In this document: positions 30,367 through 39,191 of the stretch, piece after piece
Layout: each line of letters starts with the position of its first letter
How positions within the stretch are numbered: the first letter of the stretch is position 1
DNA from: Tagaea sp. CACIAM 22H2
Lineage (GTDB): Bacteria > Pseudomonadota > Alphaproteobacteria > CACIAM-22H2
Assembly (NCBI GenBank): GCA_014444615.1
Contig: PVXE01000035.1
Span: 1 to 45,794, forward strand
Direction of reading: 5' to 3'
DNA: 45,794 nt
The notes under the pieces: model-generated
The model's database searches: none
What the model was told of the DNA's origin: nothing
What the model saw: only the letters and a program-made list of their open reading frames with translations
Made by a program: the position numbers and the translations under genes

Positions 30367-30588
30367 TTATACTTTTCGGCAGGTCGTGCGCCCATCGGGC
30401 CATTGACGACACTCAAACCGTTCGCCGGTGCGCTCGTTGCGGCAGGTCGTCAGGCCATCCTGCCAGGTCGAGCAGCGCATATTTGGATCCGAAGGGAAAA
30501 TCTGCGCGACCGCCGGCGTGGATCCGAATGCCAATACACAGATCGCGATTCGATACCACACGACGCCGCCTCCCAATTCACGGGTCAT
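30367..30588 (-). CDS. Small secreted Cys-containing protein
   Basis: A 73-residue predicted exported protein. A signal-like N-terminus (VVWYRIAICVLAFGSTPAVAQ) precedes a mature part with four cysteines in a repeated pattern: CSTWQDGLTTCRNE and CRQWPDGRTTCRKV. The internal duplication (C-x-W-x-DG-x-TTCR) is obvious by eye. No family is recognised. It is convergent with the nuclease gene. The start at ATG 30588 has GAGAA too close to be a normal ribosome-binding site, so an upstream GTG is possible. Confidence 0.6.
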   Translation of the reverse strand: MTRELGGGVVWYRIAICVLAFGSTPAVAQIFPSDPNMRCSTWQDGLTTCRNERTGERFECRQWPDGRTTCRKV

Positions 30589-30653
30589 TTCTCGCACAAC
30601 ATAGATCCTTCGGCGGAGATACGGTAGCGCAGTTAGTCGCTTCAACGCCGGCT

Positions 30654-32108
30654 CTACGGGCGTGCAAAGCCCAGAGGCCTGCGCGTGCCAGACGGCCGTT
30701 GGCGCGCCGGTGGACGAGCGAGGGCAAGCTGGCTCCGTCGTCTCGTCAAAAACCGGAGGGCCTGAGAGGTGCTGTCTACCTGATCGTCGTGGCGGCCGTT
30801 CGGAAACGCGAGGAGTTCGGCGAGATAGGCTTCGAGCCAAGGTGCATTGCGAGGCAGTAAGACATCGCCAGCTTCGAACCTTGCCGACTGTGCCTCAATA
30901 CGAGCGACTTTATCGAAGCGAGGTGGATCGAGGATCGGCAGCAGGTCTCGGGTGCTGCGTAGGTCCTGGGCGAGGGCGCGCCCAGTATCCGTCTCCTCGA
31001 TCAAGGTGACGGCGTCCGGGTCGTGCGCGCGCATGGCAAGTACTTCTCGGCGAAGGGCGGTGAACTCGAATTGCCCTCGGACAAGATCCAGCAGGTAATA
31101 GCTGTTGCCGGCGAGCCCCCAGAGAGTGCCCACGGAATAATCGCTGTTTTCGCCGGTCGTCGAAGCGGTGTCCCAGCTTGCGACTTTGAGATCAAACTCT
31201 TCGGGCTCTTCGTCGTAGTAGCGGATCCAGCTACGCTTGATGATATTCCCGTCATGGGGCACTGGCGTCTGCTGGTATTGTGCTTGAAACCCGCGGCTGC
31301 CCATGGTGCGCCGAATTTGATCGAGGGTTGCTTGGTCCTCCCGATCGGAATGGAGAAGTTCGCCGAGGCGTCGACGATAGCGATCATCAGAAGAAGGACC
31401 GAGTGCGTAGGTCTCCGGCCGTTCCGCGATAGCGGGAATCTCAAGCTTCTCCCAATCGTCAATTCCCTCGACATGCGCGACGAGATCGTCTTCGTGCAGG
31501 CGTTGCATGACTAGGACGATCGCACCAGTACGTTTGTCGTTGAGCCGTGTGTAAAGAGTCTGGTCGTAGAAGGTCTTCACCTTGATGCGCTCAGCTTCTG
31601 AGAGTGCTGCGAGTGGCTGTATTGGGTCATCAATCACGATCAGGTCCGCGCCACGACCAAGAATCGAGCCCTCAATAGAAGTCGCGAGGCGAAATCCGCC
31701 TGAAGTGGTTTTTAGCTCGGTGATCCGATGCCCGCGTTTGGCAATCTGCAGGGCAGGGAATAGCCGCTTGTACCAAGGGCTTTCGACGATTCGCAGAAAG
31801 GCATTCGCGTGCTCGCGCGCGAGATCTTTGCTGTGACTGACGCATATGATTTTCTTTGTCGGATGATGCCCCAGTGCCCAAGCTGTATAGGCAATGGTCA
31901 CGGTGAGGGACTTTAGATGCCGGGGCGGAATATTGACGATCAGCCGCCGTATGTCTCCCCCGTGAATTCGCGAAAGCTGGTAGGCAATCGCATCGATATG
32001 CCAGTTATGGGAATACGGCTTGCCTTGCTCGATTTCGGCAAAGCACTTCTCGACGAAAGCTGAAAGGCTTGTTCGTAGAAGCGCGTCAAAGGCCAACCGA
32101 TCATTCAT
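30654..32108 (-). CDS. Phage terminase large subunit
   Basis: A 484-residue TerL-type packaging motor. The ATPase has a deviant Walker A (NIPPRHLKS near residue 60) and Walker B (LIVIDDP). The C-terminal RNase H-like nuclease has acidic residues in VASWDTAS, TLIEETDTG and GRHDDQVDS. The motor binds the procapsid portal and cuts and translocates phage DNA. It overlaps the DUF5681 gene by 8 bases. No portal, capsid or protease gene follows, so this is a remnant, a satellite or a domesticated packaging unit. Confidence 0.92.
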   Translation of the reverse strand: MNDRLAFDALLRTSLSAFVEKCFAEIEQGKPYSHNWHIDAIAYQLSRIHGGDIRRLIVNIPPRHLKSLTVTIAYTAWALGHHPTKKIICVSHSKDLAREHANAFLRIVESPWYKRLFPALQIAKRGHRITELKTTSGGFRLATSIEGSILGRGADLIVIDDPIQPLAALSEAERIKVKTFYDQTLYTRLNDKRTGAIVLVMQRLHEDDLVAHVEGIDDWEKLEIPAIAERPETYALGPSSDDRYRRRLGELLHSDREDQATLDQIRRTMGSRGFQAQYQQTPVPHDGNIIKRSWIRYYDEEPEEFDLKVASWDTASTTGENSDYSVGTLWGLAGNSYYLLDLVRGQFEFTALRREVLAMRAHDPDAVTLIEETDTGRALAQDLRSTRDLLPILDPPRFDKVARIEAQSARFEAGDVLLPRNAPWLEAYLAELLAFPNGRHDDQVDSTSQALRFLTRRRSQLALARPPARQRPSGTRRPLGFARP

Positions 32109-32535
32109 TCGGTTTCCCCTTTTTCGTCATCTTTAGGGCCGCCTGCGCGACATACCGATCAAGTATTATTTGATCATCCGACGAAATCGCGATCTGGTCA
32201 TTCGTGGCCGAGAGAGGTTCGAAGTCGATCTTCTGCCCAAGTTCTACGATCAACGCGGCGGCCTTAAAGTCGCCCTTGGATGCGCTAGACATCAGGCGCT
32301 CAACGATCGCGCGGAATTTCGATATTCGCTGCTGCTTGCCGTCGATTTGGACCACGACTTCAGCGGCGAGCGCATTGCGCAGCTCCGTCTTAAAGTTACG
32401 GGAGCCCTTTGGCCGGCCGGCGGGATTTCCGGATTGCCCTTTCTGAAACTGCGTGTGCTGTGGAGGTTGACCGCGGCCAACTTGGTAAGATGGCGAAGGT
32501 AGCTCACGCCCTTCACCGCGGGATTTTCGTGCCAT
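32101..32535 (-). CDS. DUF5681 protein, small-terminase-like
   Basis: A 144-residue protein with the DUF5681 signature FQKGQSGNPAGRPKGSRNFKTELRNALA followed by a helical part. Genes of this family regularly lie just before terminase large-subunit genes, and they probably supply DNA recognition in packaging. It overlaps TerL and starts 1 base after the methyltransferase stop, so the three genes are one operon. Confidence 0.85.
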   Translation of the reverse strand: MARKSRGEGRELPSPSYQVGRGQPPQHTQFQKGQSGNPAGRPKGSRNFKTELRNALAAEVVVQIDGKQQRISKFRAIVERLMSSASKGDFKAAALIVELGQKIDFEPLSATNDQIAISSDDQIILDRYVAQAALKMTKKGKPNE

Positions 32536-32536
32536 A

Positions 32537-33952
32537 TCAGACCTCCTTCCCGTTGGAGGTAACGCGTTGCAGGACGACCTCGTCGAAGGTCATTCCAAGT
32601 TCAGCGTGACTAGCTTTTTTGCCGGTTTTCCTTTCCCAGCGGCGGATGGTGACGTCGACATAGGCGGGGTCGAGCTCAAGCAGGTATCCGTGACGCCCTG
32701 TCTGTTCCGCCGCGATCAGCGTGGTTCCGCTGCCGCCGAAGGCGTCCAGCACGATCCCGCCGCGCTTCGAACAGTCCTTGATGGCGTCGGCAACGAGGGC
32801 TACCGGCTTAACGGTTGGGTGCATAGCTAGATCAGCCATGCGGCTAGGGCGTAGGGTATTCGCGCCGGCGTAGTCCCAAACATTCGTTCGGTACCGGCCC
32901 TTTTCCCCGAGCCCGAAATTATTGATGTGGGCAGCCGTGCCGTTCTTAAACACGAGTACGAGTTCGTGTTTGGAGCGGTAAAAGGTCCCCATTCCCCCGT
33001 TGTCCTTGTTCCAGACGCAGAGGTTTTTGAGTTCGGTATAGGCGGCGGTCCCGGCGGTGAGTATCTCCTGCAAATGCCGCCAATCCATGCAGACATAGTG
33101 GATCGAGCCGTCCGTCGAGACAGCGGCGAGGTTGCTCAGGACCGTAGTCAGAAATTTACTGAAATCCGCCTGGGACATTTCCCCGGACGCCATCGCGAAT
33201 TCCCGATGGCGGACACGGCCAAGTCCTGTGACGTGGCCGTCAATGGGCACGTTGTAGGGTGGGTCGGTAAACACCATCTGGGCCTTTTTGCCGTCGAGCA
33301 AAGCCTCAAAGGCAGCTGGGTCTCGAGCGTCGGCGCAAAGGATACGATGATGATCTAGTTGCCAAAGGTCGCCCTTTTGGCTCACCACAGGGGCGCGTGG
33401 CTCAAGATCTTCCGGCGGCTCGGTTGACGAAGGAGCCGATTCTCCTGCCTCAAGGATTCTATCGATATCGGCGCCATCAAAGCCCGTGACTTCAATATCG
33501 AACGCCATATCGAAGGCAGCTAGTTCACCAAACTCGATCGCCAGGATCTCGTGATCCCAGTTGGCTAGCTCTGCGAGTCGATTGTCTGCGATCAGATAGG
33601 CACGCCGCTCGGCTGTACTCAGGTGTTCCAAACGCACGGTCGGAACACTCTCCATCTCAAGCAGTTTTGCTGCTTCGACGCGGCCGTGTCCGGCGACGAT
33701 GACACCTTCGCCATCAATGAGTATCGGATTCACGAATCCAAACTGCCGAATGCTCGCGGCGATCTGTTGGATTTGCTTTTTGGAATGTGTGCGAGCGTTT
33801 CGAGGCGCCGGTGTCAGCGAAGTCAACGCTCGGTACTCAACCTTAATACTTGCTCGGTCAACCCAGTTTAGATCGGGTGCTCCGAGAGGAGGCGAAGCTG
33901 AGAGGGAAATAGCTGCGGTAGTAGGACGGACCCTAGTACGAGGTTGAACCAT
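32537..33952 (-). CDS. ParB/Srx-domain DNA methyltransferase fusion
   Basis: About 471 residues. The N-terminal ParB/sulfiredoxin-like domain (LTPAPRNARTHSKKQIQQIAASIRQFGFVNPILID, then GHGRVEAAK) joins a C-terminal N6-adenine or N4-cytosine methyltransferase. Motif IV is TDPPYNVP (about residue 230) and motif I is VLDAFGGSGTT near 430, which is the beta-class order with the recognition region between. It probably methylates phage or island DNA and may nick or bind DNA through its ParB part. The start at 33952 is chosen because GGAG is 6 bases upstream; GTG 33964 and ATG 33958 are in frame. It is co-transcribed with the DUF5681 gene and TerL. Confidence 0.88.
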   Translation of the reverse strand: MVQPRTRVRPTTAAISLSASPPLGAPDLNWVDRASIKVEYRALTSLTPAPRNARTHSKKQIQQIAASIRQFGFVNPILIDGEGVIVAGHGRVEAAKLLEMESVPTVRLEHLSTAERRAYLIADNRLAELANWDHEILAIEFGELAAFDMAFDIEVTGFDGADIDRILEAGESAPSSTEPPEDLEPRAPVVSQKGDLWQLDHHRILCADARDPAAFEALLDGKKAQMVFTDPPYNVPIDGHVTGLGRVRHREFAMASGEMSQADFSKFLTTVLSNLAAVSTDGSIHYVCMDWRHLQEILTAGTAAYTELKNLCVWNKDNGGMGTFYRSKHELVLVFKNGTAAHINNFGLGEKGRYRTNVWDYAGANTLRPSRMADLAMHPTVKPVALVADAIKDCSKRGGIVLDAFGGSGTTLIAAEQTGRHGYLLELDPAYVDVTIRRWERKTGKKASHAELGMTFDEVVLQRVTSNGKEV

Positions 33953-34234
33953 CGACATCTCCACACATTGGCCAACGCAAGTGCGTTGCCGAGACCAAAG
34001 CGACAGTCGGTGGTGGAGACGGAAGGGCAGCTTCAGCGCGGGAGAAAGCTACCCAGCCGCCCGCGCCATGCAATGTGATTGCCTGGGCCAGCCAACCGGT
34101 AATGCCTCTCCCTCGTGGCCAATCATCTCAAAAGGATGGAATGGCCCGAGAGCGCTGCTGAACGGATGAGCAAATCTCGCGACTCGCCACCCGATCTCCA
34201 GCAATGCTGCCTTCGCGAAATCTGATAGTCAAGA

Positions 34235-34423
34235 TTATTCATCTAATAGTTGACGAAAAATCAATCCTGTCGCGCTTAAGCCATTCATCTGTAAAGCAAA
34301 TGCTATCCCCAAAGTGGCTCCAAAAACTAAAGCCGGACCGATGAAATTCAGCAACTGATATGGCGTTTCGCACTCAGTAACGCCAGTATGCCCTTTGAGT
34401 GTCTTGATGGCGCTGCAAAGCCA
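34235..34423 (-). pseudogene. Protein-like 62-codon frame without a start, possible membrane-protein remnant
   Basis: In the 515-base stretch 33953-34467 with no clear gene, the minus strand holds an open frame between stops that reads like protein. It includes a hydrophobic helix (NFIGPALVFGATLGIAFALQ) and ends FRQLLDE. It has no ATG and only an internal TTG. It could be the C-terminal remnant of a membrane protein or chance. Nothing else was recognised in that stretch. Confidence 0.25.
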
Positions 34424-34467
34424 TCACTCAAGTGTGAGGCATCCTGGCGACGTGGAGAAAATGCTGA

Positions 34468-34941
34468 ATGTCAAAGAACTTTGATGATCGATTGAATGCC
34501 ATCGTCGTACAAAAAACCGCGAACGATGCTGCACTTGCAGCAGCACGGACCGAAGCTAAGAACCGTGCTGAGGTGGACGTTCAAAAGCGAGCCTTGGCGA
34601 AACAAAGATGGGCCAAGGAAACGTTCCCATTGCTACAGGCTGTCGTGCAGAAGATTAATCAAGGAATGGCTGCGGCAGCCATGGAATTGAAGATCGGTGA
34701 TGCAGAAAAGTCAGTGGCACCAGCTATAGCGCGAATTTCCTTTAATCTATTTTCAGATGGAATCGATACGAAGAAAAGTCTGATGCTTAACGTTAATGCA
34801 TTCGGGAAAATGGTGTTCATGCCGCTTATCCCTTACAGCGGGCTTTCACGAGATGCCCATATTGACACCGTTAGAGAAGAGGAAGTTACTGATGTGATTC
34901 TTGATTTCTTGGAGTTGGCTGCGGTGAAGTCAAACAAATAA
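34468..34941 (+). CDS. Hypothetical protein, alpha-helical
   Basis: A 157-residue protein of no recognised family. A long charged helix occupies residues 15-60 (AALAAARTEAKNRAEVDVQKR), followed by a compact part (ARISFNLFSDGIDTKKSLMLN; KMVFMPLIPYSGL) and a terminal EEEVTDVILDFLELAAV helix. The GTGGAG upstream of the ATG is a plausible ribosome-binding site. Codon use fits the AT-rich island. It lies alone between two gene-poor stretches. Confidence 0.65.
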   Translation: MSKNFDDRLNAIVVQKTANDAALAAARTEAKNRAEVDVQKRALAKQRWAKETFPLLQAVVQKINQGMAAAAMELKIGDAEKSVAPAIARISFNLFSDGIDTKKSLMLNVNAFGKMVFMPLIPYSGLSRDAHIDTVREEEVTDVILDFLELAAVKSNK

Positions 34942-35128
34942 CTGTAGGTGGGCAGAAGATCTTTCGTGATCAGATCTCTAGGGCGATAATTGGGCATGAT
35001 TGTCAGACTCAATTGCATGCCATATCAAGCGCGGTAGTCCAGTCGATCTTCCTTGCCGGCGCTTACTCTATCGGCTCAATGTTGTTGCGATTGCGCTAGT
35101 TTCGAGCGTGTTGATCGGAACAGATAAT

Positions 35129-35226
35129 TTAGGAAGAGTTCGCCAGCACTTGCGGCGCTGATTTAGTGCCAAGCGACTCATAGCCCAGATGGAGTCTATT
35201 ACTGTACAGATGATGCATGTCGGGGG
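35129..35226 (-). pseudogene. Possible IS3-type transposase C-terminal fragment
   Basis: Within the 540-base gene-free stretch 34942-35481, a short minus-strand frame reads HHLYSNRLHLGYESLGTKSAP and ends at a stop after NSS. It resembles the YNxxRxHxxLGYxxP end of IS3-family transposases. No start, no upstream catalytic part and no terminal repeats are visible, so it would be only debris. The remainder of the stretch shows nothing recognisable. Confidence 0.3.
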
Positions 35227-35481
35227 CACCGCACGATCACCGTCGCACTAGCCATACCGTTTCTCTGGCGACATCCGTTATATTGATAGACTGTGTGGTA
35301 AAAGCACTAATGTATTTCGCAATGCTCAGATCTGGCTGACTACAGCAAAGCTCTTTTTTCAAAATGAAACTAAGCCGATATTGGTTTCACGATTTTGAAT
35401 TACTATAGCCCGAACGATGTCAATCCTGGACGAAGATTTACGTGATTTTTACAAATCTAATCGCATTCAAAATTTAAGTGA

Positions 35482-36528
35482 TCACAATAAAACATGGCGG
35501 AATGTTGGATAGAATCTTTGAAAAAGTTTAAATCTTTCGATCAGATTTTCAGTAGGTATGCTTTCATGAAGTTTGAAATTTAGTTGAGCCGCAAGCTCAG
35601 CAGCGCTTTTGCTGTGAATATCCCGATCTAAAGTCAATTTTTCCCAAACTGTAAGCTGGGGGATTTCGACATCAACTATAGTCTGCCAGTCTCCAACGCC
35701 ACCGGGGACTGTTTTCAGATCCATCTTCTTTCGATACAGATCGACTTCACTTCTTTTGACTACAGCACCTGTTACACTCAGCATCCTGTGGCCATCGGCA
35801 TAAGTCGTAATCGACAGCGGCTCGAAAGTATACTTGCCGGCATTGCTAAACGCAGCCTCTGCGGCGACGTTAAACGCATGAACTGCCAGCTTGGTTATGC
35901 CAAGCTTTTGCAGAAGATCAGACGATTTTGCGCCTGGCCTTAGTTGATCGCCCAACATCTCACGCAACTTATTAAAGCGACGCTCCCGGATATCGTCTAA
36001 TGACGCCTCCGCGGAAGATCTCGCAAGGGTCTTTTCATCAACATCGATAGTGAGCCGAATAACGTCTCCTGGTTCACTGACCCTCAGTAGGCCTTCGAAA
36101 GTGTCGATGCTCGCTCGCAAGGTAAGCGCATCTGTCATATCGAACCAGACAATCGCGTTCGCATCCGCCGGAACGCCAGCTTTCTTGAAAACAACGCCCT
36201 TCTTTGAAACAAAATCTTGAGTCGAGTAGGACGTAGCGGTGATACACGAAAGAGGCAGGTTGAATTTTTGGCGAGCCCAGACGTCCGAATCAATCTCCAA
36301 GGAAATCAGCTTCATCATATCGAACGAAGCATTCATCAACTTATGATCTTCCATGGCGAAGCTGCCGAGCCCAACGTATGCGAACTCACGAATTGGCGTG
36401 CATATCGCATAACGGCTTAGCACTTCGATGAAAATTCTGCGATCGACAAACTTGTGGGGTCGGAGCGCATAATTGACGCCAAAGGCACCCGCAACACCTG
36501 CGACAGGTATAGCCTCCATCTCAGTCAT
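35482..36528 (-). CDS. Rossmann/methyltransferase-like protein of the GHKL-ATPase cassette
   Basis: A 348-residue protein of no named family. The first half looks like a class I SAM-dependent methyltransferase fold: strand and glycine loop FAYVGLGS (49-56), second strand ending in an acid, LISLEID (74-80), then VWARQKFN. A later strand AIVWFDMTD (125-133) corresponds to motif IV, and a following strand is EPGDVIRLTIDV. No DPPY, catalytic Cys or other DNA-methyltransferase signature is present. The C-terminal third is helical. Its ATG overlaps the ATPase stop by 4 bases, so the two are translationally coupled and probably form a complex. It may be an inactive or non-DNA methyltransferase. Confidence 0.75.
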   Translation of the reverse strand: MTEMEAIPVAGVAGAFGVNYALRPHKFVDRRIFIEVLSRYAICTPIREFAYVGLGSFAMEDHKLMNASFDMMKLISLEIDSDVWARQKFNLPLSCITATSYSTQDFVSKKGVVFKKAGVPADANAIVWFDMTDALTLRASIDTFEGLLRVSEPGDVIRLTIDVDEKTLARSSAEASLDDIRERRFNKLREMLGDQLRPGAKSSDLLQKLGITKLAVHAFNVAAEAAFSNAGKYTFEPLSITTYADGHRMLSVTGAVVKRSEVDLYRKKMDLKTVPGGVGDWQTIVDVEIPQLTVWEKLTLDRDIHSKSAAELAAQLNFKLHESIPTENLIERFKLFQRFYPTFRHVLL

Positions 36529-37940
36529 TTTTTGGAAATCCGCTTCATAACATCGTCAAAGCACGCAATGCCCACGTCGGCAGCCCGCGCCCTGGGGTTG
36601 TCTAGAAGTTCAATTGCAACTCTGGTAATATCATCTTGATGTTTCAAAAAACTTACTCGCCTCATCTGAGTTGGTTCTGGCACTGGCAGATACGGATTAA
36701 ATCGTTCTGCACCGTGGAGTTTACGCACGGGATCTAGCCGGATTTTGCCCATCATTGCCTTAAGTTCAGAAAGCTCCATTAGCTCAGCACTATCAAATAA
36801 CTTCTTCGCTTCGATGCGATCGGATTTCCAATGGTTCGTAAAGTTCGTAAAAACCTTTATTCCTTCGCGCATATACTGCTTCAAGTTCAAATACAGTGTC
36901 GAAGACGCGTCGAGACCACGCTTTGTAGTTGTTAAGGGTAACTCTAGCGGCTTATCGGAATCTAACGTCAATATTCCGCGGATTCCGATGAATTGAGGGT
37001 GAAAACGAGGGACACCAGCTTCTCCCCATCCTGTCAAGATAGTGGTGTCGTTGGAAACTATTGCGCGGTCGTTGCAGATAATAGTCCAACCAGAATTGTC
37101 TCGTGTTTGGCGCTGCTCCGCCTCACCTTCTTCATCTCCTTCGGAATCAGGTGGTGTCCGGTACATGCCGACCCAAAGCGCTGCCTTTACATCAGGCGTC
37201 TCGAACCTAAGCATGTAAGGCGCCATAACGGGTTCGCCCGTCTCGATTTCATCTAACGACGCGGATAAAACTGAAACTGGTGCTGGTTCTATCTCAATGC
37301 CGTTCAGATCAACTTTGAAGCCTTTATTCAAAATAATCGCATAGTGCTGCGAAATGAAAGAGTGAAGCCGAGTTACGAATGCTTCTGTCGCAAGTATTTT
37401 AGAAATTTCAGGGCGTAGCTTCGTAACAGTAATGCGGGTGCCGTCTTTCAAGTCGACATTCTTTCGACGATAGTCCAGTCGCCATTCGTCCTCACTACGT
37501 AACCATCTTTCATTAATTCTAACTTCGAAGCCAAAGTCTGCATGAGATTCAACGCTAGCCTCCAAAGCCATCTTAAAAATGGCCCTCTTCATGCCAATTC
37601 CGTATATTCCGATAGTCTTATAATGCTCGTTGGGGTCGACGTTGCGACCGATACCAAAGGCGCGTTCGATTAAGGTTTTTGGAATACCACCGCAGTTATC
37701 TGTGATCGTAAAACGGTCACCCGATAGCGTAATCGAGCTACGGTAGCCTCGAAATGCCTTGGCGGTAGCGGTCGATTTTTTTGAGCTTCGAATTATTCCG
37801 TCGAGGCAATTATCAAGTAGATCAAGGATCGCGTCCTCAAGATCAATGTCGCGAGTCAGCATTTCTACAAAGAAACGTTTGTTGATACGCATTTTGAGCG
37901 ACTCTATGGGTGCACTCGATGCTTTTTTCTTTTTCGCCAT
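36525..37940 (-). CDS. GHKL ATPase, MORC/MutL/Hsp90-like
   Basis: A 471-residue GHL ATPase. The N-box is EDAILDLLDNCLDG (residues 35-48, Asn44 metal ligand), the second box is TDNCGGI (80-86) and the glycine-rich lid is GIYGIGMKRAIFKM (111-124). A ribosomal-S5-like transducer domain follows, with LELPLTTTKRGLD near 325, whose Lys is the expected gamma-phosphate contact. The catalytic acid that is Glu in MutL and Hsp90 (four residues before the Asn) appears to be Asp40 here. The C-terminus is helical and lacks kinase, helicase or nuclease motifs. AGGAGG precedes the ATG. Related ATPases are known beside restriction-modification genes. Confidence 0.9.
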   Translation of the reverse strand: MAKKKKASSAPIESLKMRINKRFFVEMLTRDIDLEDAILDLLDNCLDGIIRSSKKSTATAKAFRGYRSSITLSGDRFTITDNCGGIPKTLIERAFGIGRNVDPNEHYKTIGIYGIGMKRAIFKMALEASVESHADFGFEVRINERWLRSEDEWRLDYRRKNVDLKDGTRITVTKLRPEISKILATEAFVTRLHSFISQHYAIILNKGFKVDLNGIEIEPAPVSVLSASLDEIETGEPVMAPYMLRFETPDVKAALWVGMYRTPPDSEGDEEGEAEQRQTRDNSGWTIICNDRAIVSNDTTILTGWGEAGVPRFHPQFIGIRGILTLDSDKPLELPLTTTKRGLDASSTLYLNLKQYMREGIKVFTNFTNHWKSDRIEAKKLFDSAELMELSELKAMMGKIRLDPVRKLHGAERFNPYLPVPEPTQMRRVSFLKHQDDITRVAIELLDNPRARAADVGIACFDDVMKRISKK

Positions 37941-38088
37941 GCTGCCTCCTATTTCTAAACTAAGGTTAGTTGTGCTTCGAAGAACTCACCAGTATTTTTA
38001 TCAGGCTGTCGTTTCGGGCTTGGCGGCCAAGGACACCAGGGCCATACTGTGCTAACCCTATAATTCTAGTGCCTTAAATACGGATCCA
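37941..38088. promoter_or_regulatory. Divergent promoter region of the ATPase and methyltransferase operons
   Basis: A 148-base AT-rich region between divergent starts. A short inverted repeat, AACTAA-GG-TTAGTT (37958-37971), lies just before the ATPase Shine-Dalgarno site, and a perfect TATAAT (38059-38064) lies 24 bases before the methyltransferase ATG without a good -35 box. A shared regulator could control both directions. Confidence 0.4.
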
Positions 38089-39189
38089 ATGCAGAAACAC
38101 CGCGCACAACTTCCGACGCTGCTTGACCTTTTTTGCGGTTGCGGCGGTTTCACCCTAGGAGCCCATAGCGCAGGGTTTGAGACAGCTTTGTCTGTTGATA
38201 TCGATCCGAATTTAACATTCTCGTTTCAAAAGAATTTTCCTTCGGCTTCTTTGCGTTTGACGGATATTGCGAGCATCACCGCAACCTCAATCAAGAGGGA
38301 CGTTGCCAAGCCGATCGACGGAATTATCGGCGGTCCGCCGTGTCAAGGATTTAGCTCTATTGGGCGGCAGGATGCCAATGATCCACGCCGCAACCTATTG
38401 GTAGATTTTTTTAGACTCGTTCGAGACATTGAGCCTAAGTTTTTCTTGATGGAAAATGTTAGAGGGCTTGGTTACGAGCGTAATAGGCATGTGCTCGACC
38501 ACGGCATCAGCTTGCTTCCTTCAAAGTATAAAATCCTAGGCCCGATGGTTGTAAATTGTGCGGATTTCGGTGCTCCGACCTCTCGGCCTCGCTTATTTGT
38601 ATTCGGCTATGATCCTAATCGAATGTCGCCGATGAATGAGGCCATGTTCGCAGGGAATGGGCGAAGCAATACAGTAAGAGATGCAATTGCGGATCTGTAT
38701 TATTTCTCCGATGCGGGTTTCGACGATGAAGGCTACGATTTATGGAAGTCCCAGCCTGAGCTCGAGCTTTCCGAATATGCTAGGGCGTTGCGTGGGCGGA
38801 CGCGAATAATAACCGGACATAAAAAGACACCCCACCGTCCAGAGATTTCTAAGAGATTTTCTACTGTGAAACCGGGCGATAAAGATGAAGTCGGCAAGCA
38901 TGTTCGACTTTCCTGGGGAGGGAAATGTCCGACGTTGCGAGCTGGAACTGGCTCCGATCGAGGTTCGTATCAGTCTGTTAGGCCAATTCATCCATCACAG
39001 AACCGAGTTATTACCGTACGGGAAGCGGCCCGCATCCAAGGCTTTCCCGATGCTTTCCGATTTCATCCAACTGTCTGGCATAGTTTTCGGATGATAGGAA
39101 ATAGCGTCAGCCCAATATTGGCGACGGAGCTTTTGTCACGCATTCAGGCGCGGTTGGAGTTGCCGATCATTCGATCTGCCGCGGAATAG
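38089..39189 (+). CDS. DNA (cytosine-5)-methyltransferase
   Basis: A 366-residue m5C methyltransferase with the motifs in canonical order. Motif I is LDLFCGCGGFTLG (12-24), motif IV GGPPCQGFS with catalytic Cys85, motif VI MENVRG (121-126) and motif VIII TSRPRLF (164-170). The target-recognition region spans about 190-300, motif IX is VREAARIQGFP (310-320) and motif X is RMIGNSVSP (334-342). It transfers methyl from SAM to C5 of cytosine; the recognition site cannot be read from sequence. It is the first gene of a rightward operon with vsr (2-base gap) and the HNH gene (4-base gap), which suggests modification of host DNA with repair and restriction partners. Confidence 0.96.
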   Translation: MQKHRAQLPTLLDLFCGCGGFTLGAHSAGFETALSVDIDPNLTFSFQKNFPSASLRLTDIASITATSIKRDVAKPIDGIIGGPPCQGFSSIGRQDANDPRRNLLVDFFRLVRDIEPKFFLMENVRGLGYERNRHVLDHGISLLPSKYKILGPMVVNCADFGAPTSRPRLFVFGYDPNRMSPMNEAMFAGNGRSNTVRDAIADLYYFSDAGFDDEGYDLWKSQPELELSEYARALRGRTRIITGHKKTPHRPEISKRFSTVKPGDKDEVGKHVRLSWGGKCPTLRAGTGSDRGSYQSVRPIHPSQNRVITVREAARIQGFPDAFRFHPTVWHSFRMIGNSVSPILATELLSRIQARLELPIIRSAAE

Positions 39190-39191
39190 AC

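Noticed and set aside
35417..35512. 31-codon plus-strand frame MSILDEDLRDFY...
   Set aside because: It looks protein-like but is very short, lacks a ribosome-binding site and overlaps the end of the convergent gene at 35482. It is left as unproven.
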